Of a DNA stretch of 64,000 nt, positions 1 to 8,764 are shown in pieces. Below the pieces are notes generated by a model. The model was given only the letters and a program-made list of their open reading frames with translations. It was not told the DNA's origin and searched no databases. Position 1 is the first letter of the stretch. Each line of letters starts with the position of its first letter. The translations under genes and the position numbers were made by a program. This stretch comes from Actinomycetospora sp. TBRC 11914 (GTDB lineage: Bacteria > Actinomycetota > Actinomycetes > Mycobacteriales > Pseudonocardiaceae), in contig NZ_JABBND010000011.1 in the NCBI RefSeq assembly GCF_012933465.1, positions 62,001 through 126,000 on the forward strand. The letters run 5' to 3'.

Positions 1-1
1 C

Positions 2-562
2 ACCCGGATCCGGATCGCCGGCCCCGAGGACGAGACCCTGGCGCCCGACGAGGTCGGCGAGATCCTCGTCCGGGGCGACCACGTCATGCGGGAGTACTGG
101 CGCAATCCGTCGGCGACGGCCGCGACGATGCTCCCGGGCGGGTGGCTGCGCTCCGGCGACCTCGGGAGCACCGACGAGCGCGGCTACCTCAAGGTCGTCG
201 ACCGCACCAAGGACATGCTGATCTCGGGCGGGATCAACGTCTACCCGGCCGAGATCGAGCGGGTGCTGGCCGGGGTCGACGGGGTGGCGGAGCTCGCCGT
301 CATCGGCGTGCCGGACCAGCGCTGGGGCGAGGTACCGCTCGTCGTCGTGACGTGCACCGACGAGCCCACGACGACGCTCGCGCGGCTCGCCGAGCGGGCC
401 CGCACCGGCCTCGCCGGGTTCAAGCGCCCGCGGTTCGCCGTCGCGGGCACCGAGCCGCTCCCGCGGACGTTCTCGGGCAAGATCGCCAAGCCCGAGCTGC
501 GCAAGACCTACCCCACCGTCCCGCCCGAGGCCGCCGCCCTCGACGTCGCCACCCGCCGCTGA
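2..562 (+). CDS. Acyl-CoA synthetase (AMP-forming), C-terminal part, cut by window edge
   Basis: The reading frame is open from base 2, so the start lies outside the window; 186 residues remain. They cover the end of the ANL adenylate-forming fold: GEILVRG, the GDLG turn, the hinge region GYLKVVDRTKDMLISGG followed by NVYPAEIE, and the SGKIAK lysine loop near the C terminus that in this superfamily completes adenylation. The enzyme would activate a carboxylic acid to its CoA thioester via an acyl-AMP. It is convergent with the TetR gene that ends 13 bp downstream. Fold assignment is firm; the substrate is unknown because the acid-binding part is missing. Confidence 0.9.
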   Translation, partial: TRIRIAGPEDETLAPDEVGEILVRGDHVMREYWRNPSATAATMLPGGWLRSGDLGSTDERGYLKVVDRTKDMLISGGINVYPAEIERVLAGVDGVAELAVIGVPDQRWGEVPLVVVTCTDEPTTTLARLAERARTGLAGFKRPRFAVAGTEPLPRTFSGKIAKPELRKTYPTVPPEAAALDVATRR

Positions 563-574
563 GGGGGCCGGCGG

Positions 575-1171
575 TCACGACACCAGGGCCGGGACCACGA
601 AGTCCGCGACGAGCCGGCGGATGCGCTTCTCGTCGTCGGGGGTGTCCTGGAGCTGGACGATGAACATGATCTCCAGCCGGGAGATCCACTCGCACAGCCC
701 GTCGAGGTCGACGTCCCCGCGGATCTCGCCCGCCTCCTGCGCCGCGACGAGGATCGGCTCCCAGAACTCCCGGGTGAGCTCGATCGAGAGCCCGGTCGGC
801 CCCAGGAGGCTGTTCGCGAGCGCCATCTGCTCGGGCGAGACCAGGGCGCGGATCAGCGGATCGCGGTGACCGACCCGGACGTTGCGGCTGATCCCCTCCA
901 CCATCCGGTCGGTCAGGGAGCCGAGCGCCATGATCCGGTCGCGGTTGCGCGCCAGGTTCTGCCGCGCCCGGCGGCGGACCAGGGCGATCAACAGGCTCTC
1001 CCGGTCCGAGAAGGTCCGGTACAGCGTCGCCCGGGAGATCGCGGCGGCCGAGGCGACGTCCTCCATCGTGGTCTTCGCGATCCCGTAGTAGGTGAAGCAG
1101 GAGTCCGCCGCGTCCAGGATCCGCTCCTCGGCGGAGGCCCGGCGAGGCGCCGGGGTGGGTCGCGCGGGCAC
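575..1171 (-). CDS. TetR family transcriptional regulator
   Basis: 198 residues starting at GTG. An N-terminal TetR helix-turn-helix (about residues 15-60) is clear: RILDAADSCFTYYGIAKTTM, then SRATLYRTFSDRESLL as recognition helix and following helix. The C-terminal ligand domain is not assignable. It is divergent from the molybdopterin oxidoreductase gene across a 132-bp gap holding an ACCTWA-type box (1261-1277), so it is a candidate regulator of that promoter. Its DNA-binding region resembles those of the TetR genes at 23931 and 36445, which suggests one subfamily repeated in the window. Target and ligand are unknown. Confidence 0.9.
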   Translation of the reverse strand: MPARPTPAPRRASAEERILDAADSCFTYYGIAKTTMEDVASAAAISRATLYRTFSDRESLLIALVRRRARQNLARNRDRIMALGSLTDRMVEGISRNVRVGHRDPLIRALVSPEQMALANSLLGPTGLSIELTREFWEPILVAAQEAGEIRGDVDLDGLCEWISRLEIMFIVQLQDTPDDEKRIRRLVADFVVPALVS

Positions 1172-1260
1172 GCATCGACCCTATCCGAGCGTCCTCACCG
1201 CCAGCGGTCGTCGATGCCGGACGCGCTCGTCACCTGGCGGGGAGCCGTCGACGGGATTTA

Positions 1261-1277
1261 ACCTAAAGGCTGTCGGT
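1261..1277. promoter_or_regulatory. ACCTWA box 1 (putative operator)
   Basis: ACCTAAAGGCTGTCGGT, preceded by TTTA, lies in the gap between the divergent TetR and molybdopterin oxidoreductase genes, centred 35 bp before the latter's start. It matches the inverted repeat ACCTWA-N5-TWAGGT well in the left arm and only GGT in the right. The protein that binds it is unknown. Confidence 0.5.
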
Positions 1278-1303
1278 ACAAGCGGAACCTGCCGGGGGGA
1301 ACC

Positions 1304-3544
1304 GTGGTGGTGCACCGGGACGTGCGTCGGATCTGCCCGCTCTGCGAGGCCACCTGCGGGCTGCTCGTCGACCTCGACAAGGACGGCCCCGTCGCCCTGC
1401 GGCCGAACCCGGACGACGTGTTCAGCGCCGGGCACGCCTGCGCGAAGGGGCTCGGGCTCGCCGCCACCGACCGCGACCCCGACCGGCTGCGCACCCCGAT
1501 GGTCCGGGAGGGCGGGCGTCTCCGGGCGGCGACCTGGGCGGAGGCGTTCGCCGCGGTGGCCCGGCGCCTGCCGCCGCTGGTCGCGCAGGACCGCCGGGCC
1601 GCGGCGGTCTACACCGGCAACCCGGCGGCCCACCACCTCGACCACACCTTCTACCTGCCCGCCTTCCTCGGTGCGCTCGGCACGCCCAATCTCTTCTCCC
1701 CCGCCAGCCTCGACACGCTGCCGAAGAACCTGGCGACGATGCTGCTCTACGGGACCGGTCTCGGCGTGGCGCTGCCCGACCTCGACCGCACCGACCTCGT
1801 CCTGCTGCTCGGGACCAACCCGCTGGTCTCGAACGGCAGCACGGTCTGCATGCCGGGCTTCGGGGACCGGCTCGCGGCGCTGCGTGCGCGCGGCGGTCGG
1901 GTCGTCGTGGCGGACCCGGCGAGGACCCGCACCGCCGAGGTCGCGGACCTCCACCTCCCGGTGCGCCCGAACAGCGACGCCCACCTGCTGCTCGGGATGC
2001 TCTCGGTGATCGCCGCCGACGGCTCCGCCTGCCTCGGGGCCGCCGACGGCCTCGTCGACGGGGCCGACGAGGTGCTCGGGCTCGCCGCGCCGTTCACCCC
2101 GGAGGTCGTCGCCCCCGTGGTGGGGATCCCGCCGGAGACGATCCGGGACCTGGCCCGGAGCTTCGCCGCCGCGGAGCGCGCCGTGGCGCACGCGCGGATC
2201 GGCACGTGCACCCAGGGCTACGGCTCGCTGGCCAACTGGCTGGTCGAGGTCCTCAACATCGTCACCGGCCGCCTGGACACCCCCGGCGGGGCGATGTTCG
2301 CGAAGCCGCCGGGCGGTGGCCCGACGACCTGGCCCGGCGGCGGGAAGCTCCTCACCGGCCGCTGGCACTCCCGCGTCCGCGGGCTGCCGGAGTCGCTCGG
2401 CGAGCTGCCGGCGGCCTGCCTGGCCGAGGAGATCCTCACGCCCGGCGAGGGGCAGGTGCGGGCGCTGGTCACGATCGCCGGGAACCCGGCGCGCAGCGTC
2501 CCCGGCAGCGAGCACGTCGAGGAGGCGCTCGCCTCGCTCGACTTCATGCTGAGCCTGGACACCTACCTCAACGAGACGACCCGGCACGCGGACGTCGTCC
2601 TGCCCGCTCCCGGCCTGCTCACCCACGGTCACTTCGACCTGACGCTCAACCACTTCCAGATCCGCGACGCGGCCCGCTGGAGCCCCGCCGCGCTCGATCC
2701 CGCCCCCGGCGAGCTCCCGGAGTGGCACCAGCTCGCCCGGCTGACCGGCATCCTGCGCGGGGACCCGGACCTGACGGTGACGGCGTTCGACGACGAGGTC
2801 GCCGACCAGGCGATCCGGCGGGCCGCGAAGCTCGCCCGCCGACCCGAGGACGTCGTGCGGGCGGCCGTCGAGCCCCGCCGCGGGCCGGAGCGGCTGCTCG
2901 ACCTGCGGCTGCGCAGCGGCCCCTACGGCGACCGGTTCGGCGAGGACCCGTCGGGCCTGACGCTCGCGGTGCTCGAGGAGCACCCCGACGGGATCGACTA
3001 CGGCCCGCTGCGGCCGCGTCTCCCCGACGTGCTGCGCACCCCCACCGGGCGGATCGACGTGGCGCCGGAGGTCCTCATGGCCGACGTGGAACGGCTGCGG
3101 GCCGGCCTGGAGGCGGACGCCGCTCCCGACCGGTTGGTGATGATCAACCGGCGGCAGCGCCGCGGGATGAACTCGTGGCTGCACAACGCGCTGCCGCACC
3201 GCACCGACGCCGAGAGCGCGCTGCTGATGCACCCCGACGACGCCGCGTCCCGTGATCTCGTCGACGGCGACGAGGTGGTGGTGCGGTCCGGCGCCGGCCA
3301 GGTCACCGCCGAGCTGCGCGTGGACGACGCGATCCGGCCCGGGGTGGTGAGCCTCCCCCACGGCTGGGGCCACGACGGCGGCGGTCTGCGCATGCGCCGC
3401 GCGACCGCCAGCCCGGGGACGAACGTGAACGCGCTCGCCGACGACCTCGTCGTCGAGCCCCTGACCGGGATCGCGATCTTCTCCGGGATCACCGTCGAGG
3501 TCGAGGCCCACGACCACGCGACGGTGCCGGCGGCCGCCCGATGA
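1304..3544 (+). CDS. Molybdopterin-dependent oxidoreductase (DMSO reductase superfamily)
   Basis: 746 residues. The N terminus has the [4Fe-4S] pattern CPLCEATC (Cys 11, 14, 18) with a fourth Cys 46 in HACAKG, then the molybdopterin domains and a C-terminal dinucleotide-binding barrel (NRRQRRGMNSWLHN onward, about residues 613-740). Where formate dehydrogenases carry the Mo-ligating Cys or selenocysteine (about residue 130-140) I read FSPASLDTLPK with no Cys, so formate dehydrogenase is not a safe name. Three GTG codons in a row (1304, 1307, 1310) follow a gggggga ribosome site; 1304 is chosen, but the exact one is uncertain. The stop overlaps the FprB-like gene by 4 bp, implying that this reductase exchanges electrons with it. 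No Tat signal is visible, so it is probably cytoplasmic. Confidence 0.88.
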   Translation: MVVHRDVRRICPLCEATCGLLVDLDKDGPVALRPNPDDVFSAGHACAKGLGLAATDRDPDRLRTPMVREGGRLRAATWAEAFAAVARRLPPLVAQDRRAAAVYTGNPAAHHLDHTFYLPAFLGALGTPNLFSPASLDTLPKNLATMLLYGTGLGVALPDLDRTDLVLLLGTNPLVSNGSTVCMPGFGDRLAALRARGGRVVVADPARTRTAEVADLHLPVRPNSDAHLLLGMLSVIAADGSACLGAADGLVDGADEVLGLAAPFTPEVVAPVVGIPPETIRDLARSFAAAERAVAHARIGTCTQGYGSLANWLVEVLNIVTGRLDTPGGAMFAKPPGGGPTTWPGGGKLLTGRWHSRVRGLPESLGELPAACLAEEILTPGEGQVRALVTIAGNPARSVPGSEHVEEALASLDFMLSLDTYLNETTRHADVVLPAPGLLTHGHFDLTLNHFQIRDAARWSPAALDPAPGELPEWHQLARLTGILRGDPDLTVTAFDDEVADQAIRRAAKLARRPEDVVRAAVEPRRGPERLLDLRLRSGPYGDRFGEDPSGLTLAVLEEHPDGIDYGPLRPRLPDVLRTPTGRIDVAPEVLMADVERLRAGLEADAAPDRLVMINRRQRRGMNSWLHNALPHRTDAESALLMHPDDAASRDLVDGDEVVVRSGAGQVTAELRVDDAIRPGVVSLPHGWGHDGGGLRMRRATASPGTNVNALADDLVVEPLTGIAIFSGITVEVEAHDHATVPAAAR

Positions 3545-5154
3545 CGTACGTGATCACCCAGCCCTGCTGCAACGACGCCGCCTGCGTCGACGTCTGCCCG
3601 GTCGACTGCATCCACCCGCGACCGGACGAGCCCGGCTACGCCACCGCCGAGGCGCTGCACATCGACCCGACCGGCTGCATCGACTGCGGGGCCTGCGTCG
3701 ACGTCTGCCCGGTCGAGGCGATCGTCCCCGGCGACGCGCTCGACGCCGCCGGGCGACGCAGCCTCGAGCTGAGCATCGCGGTCACCCGGGAGATGACGCC
3801 CGCGCCACCGGCTCCCGCCACGGTCAGGCCGTCCCGGCCGGCGCGCGCCACGGGCCGCGCGCCGCGGGTCGCCGTCGTCGGGACCGGCCCGGCCGGCATC
3901 TACACGGTGCTCGAGCTGCTCGAGCGCACCGACGGGCACGCCGAGGTCACCGTGCTCGAGCGCCTGCCGGTCCCGGGCGGTCTGGTCCGGTACGGGGTCG
4001 CGCCCGACCACGCCCGCACCAAGCGCTTCGAGACCACGGTGACCCGCGCCCTGCGCCGACCGGGCGTGCGGCTCCTGCTCGACGTCGAGCTCGGCCGCGA
4101 CGTCGGCACCGACGAGCTCCTCGACCACCACGACGCCGTCGTCCACGCCGTCGGCGCCCGCCAGGGCCGCCGGCTGGGCATCCCCGGGGAGGACCTGCCC
4201 GGCAGCCACTCCACCACCGACGTGGTCGGCTGGTACAACGGCCACCCCGACCACGCCGGGCTCCCGCTCGACCTCGCCACCGAGCGCGCGGTCGTCATCG
4301 GCAACGGCAACGTCGCCCTGGACACCGCGCGCCTGCTCGTCAGCGACCCCGCGAGCCTCGCCGCGACCGACATGGCGCCGCCCGCGCTCGACGCGCTCGC
4401 CGCGAGCTCCGTCCGGGAGGTCCACGTCGTCGGGCGGCGCGGGCCCGGCGACGCCGCGTTCACCGTGCCGGAGCTGCACGGTCTGCTCGACCTGCCGGGC
4501 GTCGACACGCTCGCCCACCGGGCGGAGCTCGGGACGCTCCCCGCGGACGGCGCCGCCGGGCGCAAGGCCGCGGCCGTCGCGGCGCTCGCCGACCGGGAGC
4601 CCCGTCCCGGCACCCGCCGGATCGTGCTGCGCTTCCACCGGCGTCCGGAGGCGATCCTCGGCGAGCACGCGGTCCGCGGCGTCCGGCTCGCCGGGCCCGA
4701 CGGTGACACCGAGGAGCTGGCCTGCGGGCTCGTGCTCCGCGCGGTCGGGCACCGCGGCGTCCCGGTACCCGGTCTGCCCTTCGACGCCGAGCGCGGCACC
4801 GTCCCCCACGACCGGGGACGCGTCGTCGACCCCACGACGGGCGCCGCCCGGGCCGGGCACTACGTCACCGGCTGGGTCAAGCGCGGACCCTCCGGGGTCA
4901 TCGGCACCAACCGCTTCTGCGCGGCCGAGACCGTCGAGAGCCTCCTCGCCGACCACGTCGCCGGCCGCCTCCCCGCACCGGCCCACGACGCCGAGCGGCT
5001 GGCGGTGCTGCTCACCGAGCGGCGTCCCGACCACCTGGGCCTGGACGCCTGGCGGGCCATCGACCGGCACGAGCGGCGGGCCGGGCGCGCGGCGGGCGCG
5101 CCCCGGCGCAAGCTCGTGACGCTCGACGCCCTGCGTGAGGTCGCCCGACGCTGA
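3541..5154 (+). CDS. fprB: Ferredoxin-fused ferredoxin/adrenodoxin-NADP+ reductase (FprB-like)
   Basis: 537 residues. Residues 1-70 form a 2x[4Fe-4S] bacterial ferredoxin domain (CVDVCPVDCIHP, then CIDCGACVDVCPVEAI). After a Pro-rich linker, about residues 105-530 are an adrenodoxin-reductase-type flavoprotein: FAD site VVGTGPAGIYT, NADP site IGNGNVALDTARLL, and the conserved GWVKRGPSGVIGTN near the end. This is the architecture of mycobacterial FprB. It would move electrons between NADP(H) and iron-sulfur partners. ATGA overlap with the preceding molybdoenzyme gene argues that the two work as one redox pair. Confidence 0.93.
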   Translation: MTYVITQPCCNDAACVDVCPVDCIHPRPDEPGYATAEALHIDPTGCIDCGACVDVCPVEAIVPGDALDAAGRRSLELSIAVTREMTPAPPAPATVRPSRPARATGRAPRVAVVGTGPAGIYTVLELLERTDGHAEVTVLERLPVPGGLVRYGVAPDHARTKRFETTVTRALRRPGVRLLLDVELGRDVGTDELLDHHDAVVHAVGARQGRRLGIPGEDLPGSHSTTDVVGWYNGHPDHAGLPLDLATERAVVIGNGNVALDTARLLVSDPASLAATDMAPPALDALAASSVREVHVVGRRGPGDAAFTVPELHGLLDLPGVDTLAHRAELGTLPADGAAGRKAAAVAALADREPRPGTRRIVLRFHRRPEAILGEHAVRGVRLAGPDGDTEELACGLVLRAVGHRGVPVPGLPFDAERGTVPHDRGRVVDPTTGAARAGHYVTGWVKRGPSGVIGTNRFCAAETVESLLADHVAGRLPAPAHDAERLAVLLTERRPDHLGLDAWRAIDRHERRAGRAAGAPRRKLVTLDALREVARR

Positions 5155-5161
5155 GCGACGG

Positions 5162-5860
5162 TCAGCCCGTCGGCGACCCGGTCTCCGTTTCGGCCGCGTC
5201 CCGGAATGCGCGCAACCCGTGGCGCACGAGCCGGTCGAGGAGCCCTGGTGCGACGACCCCGACGGCGTCGAGCCGCTCGTCGAGCAGCCCGAGGTCCTTG
5301 CGCAGCAGCTCGAGGCCCCGGGTCCAGCCCTCCCGGTGACGGGGCACCACGTGCTCGCCACCGCCCGCCACGAACATCTGGGCCGCACGGCTCCCGCCGG
5401 TGGACGACGCGATCGCCGTGACCGCCTCGCGCGGGTCCATCCCCAGGGCCCGGAGCAGCCCGACGGCCTCGTCGAGCACGCCGAGCTGGGCGGTGAACAG
5501 GTAGTTGTTCACGAGCTTCAGCGCCTCGCCGGATCCCAGGGGACCGACGTGGCGCACCAGGCTCCCGACCGCGTCCAGCACCGGGCGGGCGCGCTCGAAC
5601 ACCTCGGGGGCACCGCCCACCATGACGGTCAGGTCGCCGTCGAAGGCCCGGGCGCGGCCGCCCGAGACCGGCGCGTCGAGCACCTCCACCCCGTGCTCCG
5701 CGGCGAGGGCGCCCACGCGGGTGCAGGTCGCGGGCGCGACGGTGCTGTGGACGACGAGGACCGCGCTCGGCGGCAGGTGCCCCCACATGTCCCCGCACAC
5801 CTGCTCGACCTGCGCGTCGTCGCCGACGCACACGCCGACCAGGTCGGAGAGCTCGGCCAT
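5162..5860 (-). pseudogene. 3-hydroxyisobutyrate dehydrogenase-like, N-terminally truncated
   Basis: The 232-residue frame from ATG 5860 contains the C-terminal two thirds of a beta-hydroxyacid dehydrogenase: the substrate motif DAPVSGG, the catalytic-lysine segment EALKLVNNYL and the helical C-terminal domain. Family members are about 290 residues and begin with a GxGxxG NAD-binding strand; that strand and about 60 residues are absent. Just upstream, in another frame, lies the start of an unrelated luciferase-like gene (5862-6035). The simplest reading is a deletion that fused two genes out of frame, leaving this one without its cofactor site. A short translated product remains possible, because ATG 5860 exists, but activity is unlikely. 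Confidence 0.75.
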
Positions 5861-5861
5861 C

Positions 5862-6035
5862 TCGGATCTCGGCGGCGCCGGCGAGGGCGAGCAGCGGCGG
5901 CGGGGTGGCGAGCGACGGGTGGTGGGCCACCTGGAGCGTGTCGTAGCCGGCCGCCTCGACGCGACGCACCAGCTCGGGCCACCGCGCCCACCCGGTGGCG
6001 CCGGACTCCACCACCCCGAACCGGAACCCGGTCAC
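5862..6035 (-). pseudogene. LLM-class F420-dependent oxidoreductase, 5' fragment
   Basis: Starting from GTG 6035, which overlaps the previous gene's stop by 4 bp, the frame reads TGFRFGVVESG, WPELVRRVEAAGYDTLQVAHH and PPPLLALAGAAEIR. This is the first beta strand and helix of luciferase-like (LLM) F420-dependent oxidoreductases, which run to about 290 residues. Homology stops after about 58 codons, at the point where such proteins would continue into the next strand. From there the homologous signal is 3-hydroxyisobutyrate dehydrogenase in a different frame. The intact coupled start shows that a full LLM gene once ended this operon. Confidence 0.7.
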
Positions 6036-7030
6036 GGCGACCCGGTGTCGTGCTCGCCCAGCACGCGGCGGTGCTCGGCCGAGGGCGTCGCCCGTTCCCG
6101 CACCGCGAGCAGGCCGGAGCCGACCCGGTCGCCGAGCCGGAACTCGCCGTAGGCGTCGGTGACGAAGTAGCCGCCGTCGTGGGTGGACACGCTCGCGACG
6201 TGCACCTCCCCGGTGAACGCCTGCGACCGGCCGGCGGTGTCGCGCAGCTCGCCCGCGCAGCGCCGCGGGGTGTGCCCGTCGGTGGCGATGGTGACCTCGA
6301 CCTCGACGTCTGCCACGCGGCTGACGCGGCCGTCCCGGACCACGAAGCCGTAGACCCGGCGGTCGGTGTCGGTGCCGATCGAGTACAGCGAGGCCTGCAG
6401 GTCGGGCCCGAACGCCATGTGCACCCAGCGGTGGGTGGCGGTGAGGCCGCCGTAGGTGCGGGGACCCCACGAGTGGTCGTGGAAGCCCCACCCGTCGACC
6501 TCGCGGGTGGTGCCGCGGCCGTCGGAGACGGTGCCCCGGACCCGGCCGAGCACCTCGTAGTGCCCCGTCCCGGCGGAGCCGTAGTCCGCCGCGCCCCGGT
6601 GCTCGCGCTCCGGGGCGTCGGGGCCGGCGTCGTCGCCGGGCATGGCGTGGTGGAGCACCGGCGTGACGACCTCGAGGTCCACGTCCTCGGTCGCCCCACC
6701 GGGCTGGGCCACCGCGAGCTGGTAGCGGGCGAACGGCTCGATGGTGCGGACCCTCGTGGGACCGACGGGCGGGTCGACGACCTCGGTCCCCGGGCGCAAC
6801 GGCAGGTTCAGCGACTGGAACTTCCCGGCGACGGCGCCGTCGAGGACCGTCCAGCTCCAGAGGCAGGACCGGTCCGCGGCGGGCTGCAGGTCGACGTGGT
6901 GGTAGCCCCCGCACCGCGTCCGCGCGTCGTACCAGGAGAGCATCGCGGTCTCCTGCCAGCGCTCGACGCCGGGCGTCGGGTCGTGGCGCGCGGCGTCGGC
7001 GACGGTGAACGGTCCCAGGCGCGGCGGCAT
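6032..7030 (-). CDS. CrtC/AttH-like (DUF7064/7065-type) protein
   Basis: 332 residues without signal peptide or membrane segment. The clearest motif is GWGFHDHSWGPR near residue 175, resembling the RDHSWGxR signature of hydroxyneurosporene-synthase-like (CrtC/AttH) lipocalin-fold proteins and the actinobacterial DUF7064/7065 families. Many short alternating beta-type stretches agree with two lipocalin-like halves. These proteins are often found beside lipid or terpenoid catabolic genes; a role as hydratase or lipid-binding protein is possible but unproven. It is followed by the truncated LLM gene with a GTGA overlap and preceded by a small membrane protein, all in the ACAD operon. Confidence 0.6.
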   Translation of the reverse strand: MPPRLGPFTVADAARHDPTPGVERWQETAMLSWYDARTRCGGYHHVDLQPAADRSCLWSWTVLDGAVAGKFQSLNLPLRPGTEVVDPPVGPTRVRTIEPFARYQLAVAQPGGATEDVDLEVVTPVLHHAMPGDDAGPDAPEREHRGAADYGSAGTGHYEVLGRVRGTVSDGRGTTREVDGWGFHDHSWGPRTYGGLTATHRWVHMAFGPDLQASLYSIGTDTDRRVYGFVVRDGRVSRVADVEVEVTIATDGHTPRRCAGELRDTAGRSQAFTGEVHVASVSTHDGGYFVTDAYGEFRLGDRVGSGLLAVRERATPSAEHRRVLGEHDTGSP

Positions 7031-7045
7031 GGTCGAGGGCTCCTC

Positions 7046-7540
7046 CTAGCGTGGGGTGAGGCCCTTGAGGCACCAGGTCCGGTGGTCCTCGCCGAGGACG
7101 AGGTCGACGGGGAGGGGGTGCGGCTGTCCCTGGTAGGTGATCGTGAGGTCGACCGGGACGCGCGACTCGGAGTCGATCAGGAGGTGTGCCGCGCCCGCGG
7201 GCTTCACCGCGGAGATGACGCTGAAGATCTGGGGGTCGATCGGCTGCACGGGCTTCCCGTCGGGTCCGAGGCAGGAGATCGCGTCCAACGTACCGGTGTC
7301 CCTCGCGGTCAGCGCGGTGGTCGCCTCCGCGCCCAGCGCGTCCGGGCTGCCCGGGCCGAAGGCGTGCCCGGGCCAGACGAAGGCGCCGAGCAGTCCGACC
7401 ACCAGGAACCCGACGAGGAAGCCGCCCACGAGCCCGAGCAACGTCTGCTTCCGCGAGCGCCGGGGAGGGGCCGTCGCGGTCCCCTCGGCCGGGGTCGGCG
7501 CCGCCGTCCCGTGCTCGGTCACGGTCTCGGTGTCGGTCAT
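7046..7540 (-). CDS. Small single-pass membrane protein of unknown function
   Basis: 164 residues: an acidic Thr/Ala-rich cytoplasmic tail of about 28 residues, a basic stop (RRSRKQ), one membrane helix (TLLGLVGGFLVGFLVVGLLG, about 32-52), then an extracytoplasmic domain of about 110 residues with two Cys (ISCLGPDG and TWCLKG) that could form a disulfide. The outer domain (LGAEATTALTARD, DLTITYQGQ) recalls DUF4878/NTF2-like domains of actinobacterial surface proteins, but this is weak. Its ATG overlaps the stop of the phosphotransferase gene by 4 bp. Function unknown. Confidence 0.7.
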   Translation of the reverse strand: MTDTETVTEHGTAAPTPAEGTATAPPRRSRKQTLLGLVGGFLVGFLVVGLLGAFVWPGHAFGPGSPDALGAEATTALTARDTGTLDAISCLGPDGKPVQPIDPQIFSVISAVKPAGAAHLLIDSESRVPVDLTITYQGQPHPLPVDLVLGEDHRTWCLKGLTPR

Positions 7541-8760
7541 CGCTCCTCCGTGGGCCCGGGGTCGACGGCGAACACACCCGCCTCGTCGCGCCGGTCGCCC
7601 GGCACCCTACGAGGGCCGTCGCGGACGCTCCGGGGCGGGGACGCCGTCGTCGCCGGGGGGCCGACGATCCGATCCGCGGAGCGGTCGTCGAGCAGCCGGC
7701 GCACCCGCTCGAGCAGGCGGTCGACGTGCCGGGGGTCGTCGGGGCCGGGCACGGGGCGCCCCATCGCGGCGCGGTCGGCGAACGCCCGGTGCCGGACCAT
7801 GGCGAGGTGCAGGTGCACGTACAGCTCGTGCCAGGGCAGGTCGTCGAGTCCCAGCCCGGTGCGGGTGGACCACGCCGCGGCGGTCTCGGCCGGGTCCCCG
7901 ATCCCCTCCGGTCGTGCGCCGGCCAGGTCCTCGACGTGGACGTGGTCGAACATCCGCCACCAGGCGAGGTCGAACAGCGGGCCGGCCACGGTGACGATCT
8001 CCCAGTCGAGCACGGCCGAGACCCGGGTGCCGGCGAACAGCATGTTGCCGAGCCGGGCATCGCCCCACGACAGACCCGGCGGCGGGTGGGCCGGGGCGGT
8101 GTCGGCGAGGACCGCCAGCGCGTCGTCGACGAGCGGGTCGGGCGGCGCGTCCGCGAGCGTGACGTCCCGGTAGCGCCGCAGGTACTCCACCCGCTCCCCC
8201 ACCACGTCCCCGTCCACGCCCGGCAGCCCCGGCAGGACGAGCCCGGTGACGTCGACCGCGGCGAGGCGGGCCAGCACGTCCAGCGCGGAGGACCAGAGCG
8301 CCCGCCGGTCCGCGGCCGTCATGTCCGCGACGAAGCCCTCGACGGCCCAGCTCGGGAAGTCCAGCGGTGCCCGTCCCGGCAGGCGCTCCAGGATCATCAT
8401 CGGGGCGCCGAGCGCCTCGCCGTCGGGATCGACGTCGAGCACCGCCGGGACCGGGACGTCACAGTGCGCCGCCACGTGCCGCAGCGCCGCCGCCTGCCGT
8501 GCCACCGACGTCCCGGGGAAGACCTGCGAGGCCGGGACGACGACCCGGACGACGACCGAGGTCGGGCCGTCGCCGTCGAGCCCGTCGACCCTCGCCACGA
8601 GCGTCTCGTTCGCCGAGCCGGCCCCGACGACCGGTGAGGGCGGGTGGACCCGCAGTCCGGCGGCGCGCTCCGGGTAGCGGGCGGCGAGGCGGGCGCCCAG
8701 CGCGCGGGCGGTCCGTTCCGGATCCCGGTCGACGGTGACCTGGAGGGAGGTGGGGGTCAT
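7537..8760 (-). CDS. Phosphotransferase family protein (APH/ChoK-like, ACAD10-type)
   Basis: 407 residues with an aminoglycoside/choline-kinase-like fold. The catalytic loop is LSWGDARLGNMLF (about residues 241-253; Asp as base, Asn for metal), followed by the second metal motif LDWEIVTVAGPLFDLAWW. In actinobacteria and in ACAD10/ACAD11 such kinase domains sit beside acyl-CoA dehydrogenases and are thought to phosphorylate 4-hydroxy acids or hydroxyacyl-CoA before dehydration. Here an ACAD gene lies 4 bp upstream in the same operon, so the same split arrangement is likely (inference). The first conserved residue of the loop is Gly-Asp rather than His-Asp. Confidence 0.85.
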   Translation of the reverse strand: MTPTSLQVTVDRDPERTARALGARLAARYPERAAGLRVHPPSPVVGAGSANETLVARVDGLDGDGPTSVVVRVVVPASQVFPGTSVARQAAALRHVAAHCDVPVPAVLDVDPDGEALGAPMMILERLPGRAPLDFPSWAVEGFVADMTAADRRALWSSALDVLARLAAVDVTGLVLPGLPGVDGDVVGERVEYLRRYRDVTLADAPPDPLVDDALAVLADTAPAHPPPGLSWGDARLGNMLFAGTRVSAVLDWEIVTVAGPLFDLAWWRMFDHVHVEDLAGARPEGIGDPAETAAAWSTRTGLGLDDLPWHELYVHLHLAMVRHRAFADRAAMGRPVPGPDDPRHVDRLLERVRRLLDDRSADRIVGPPATTASPPRSVRDGPRRVPGDRRDEAGVFAVDPGPTEER

Positions 8761-8764
8761 CGAC

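Noticed and set aside
1304..3544. Formate dehydrogenase or selenoprotein
   Set aside because: No in-frame TGA with a following stem is needed, and no Cys or Sec is found at the Mo-ligand region.
1181..8060. Very long open frames opposite the real genes (for example 1181-3517 minus, 4860-8060 minus)
   Set aside because: At this GC content stop codons are rare in all frames; the translations are Arg/Pro/Ala-rich without motifs and lie over well-recognised genes.
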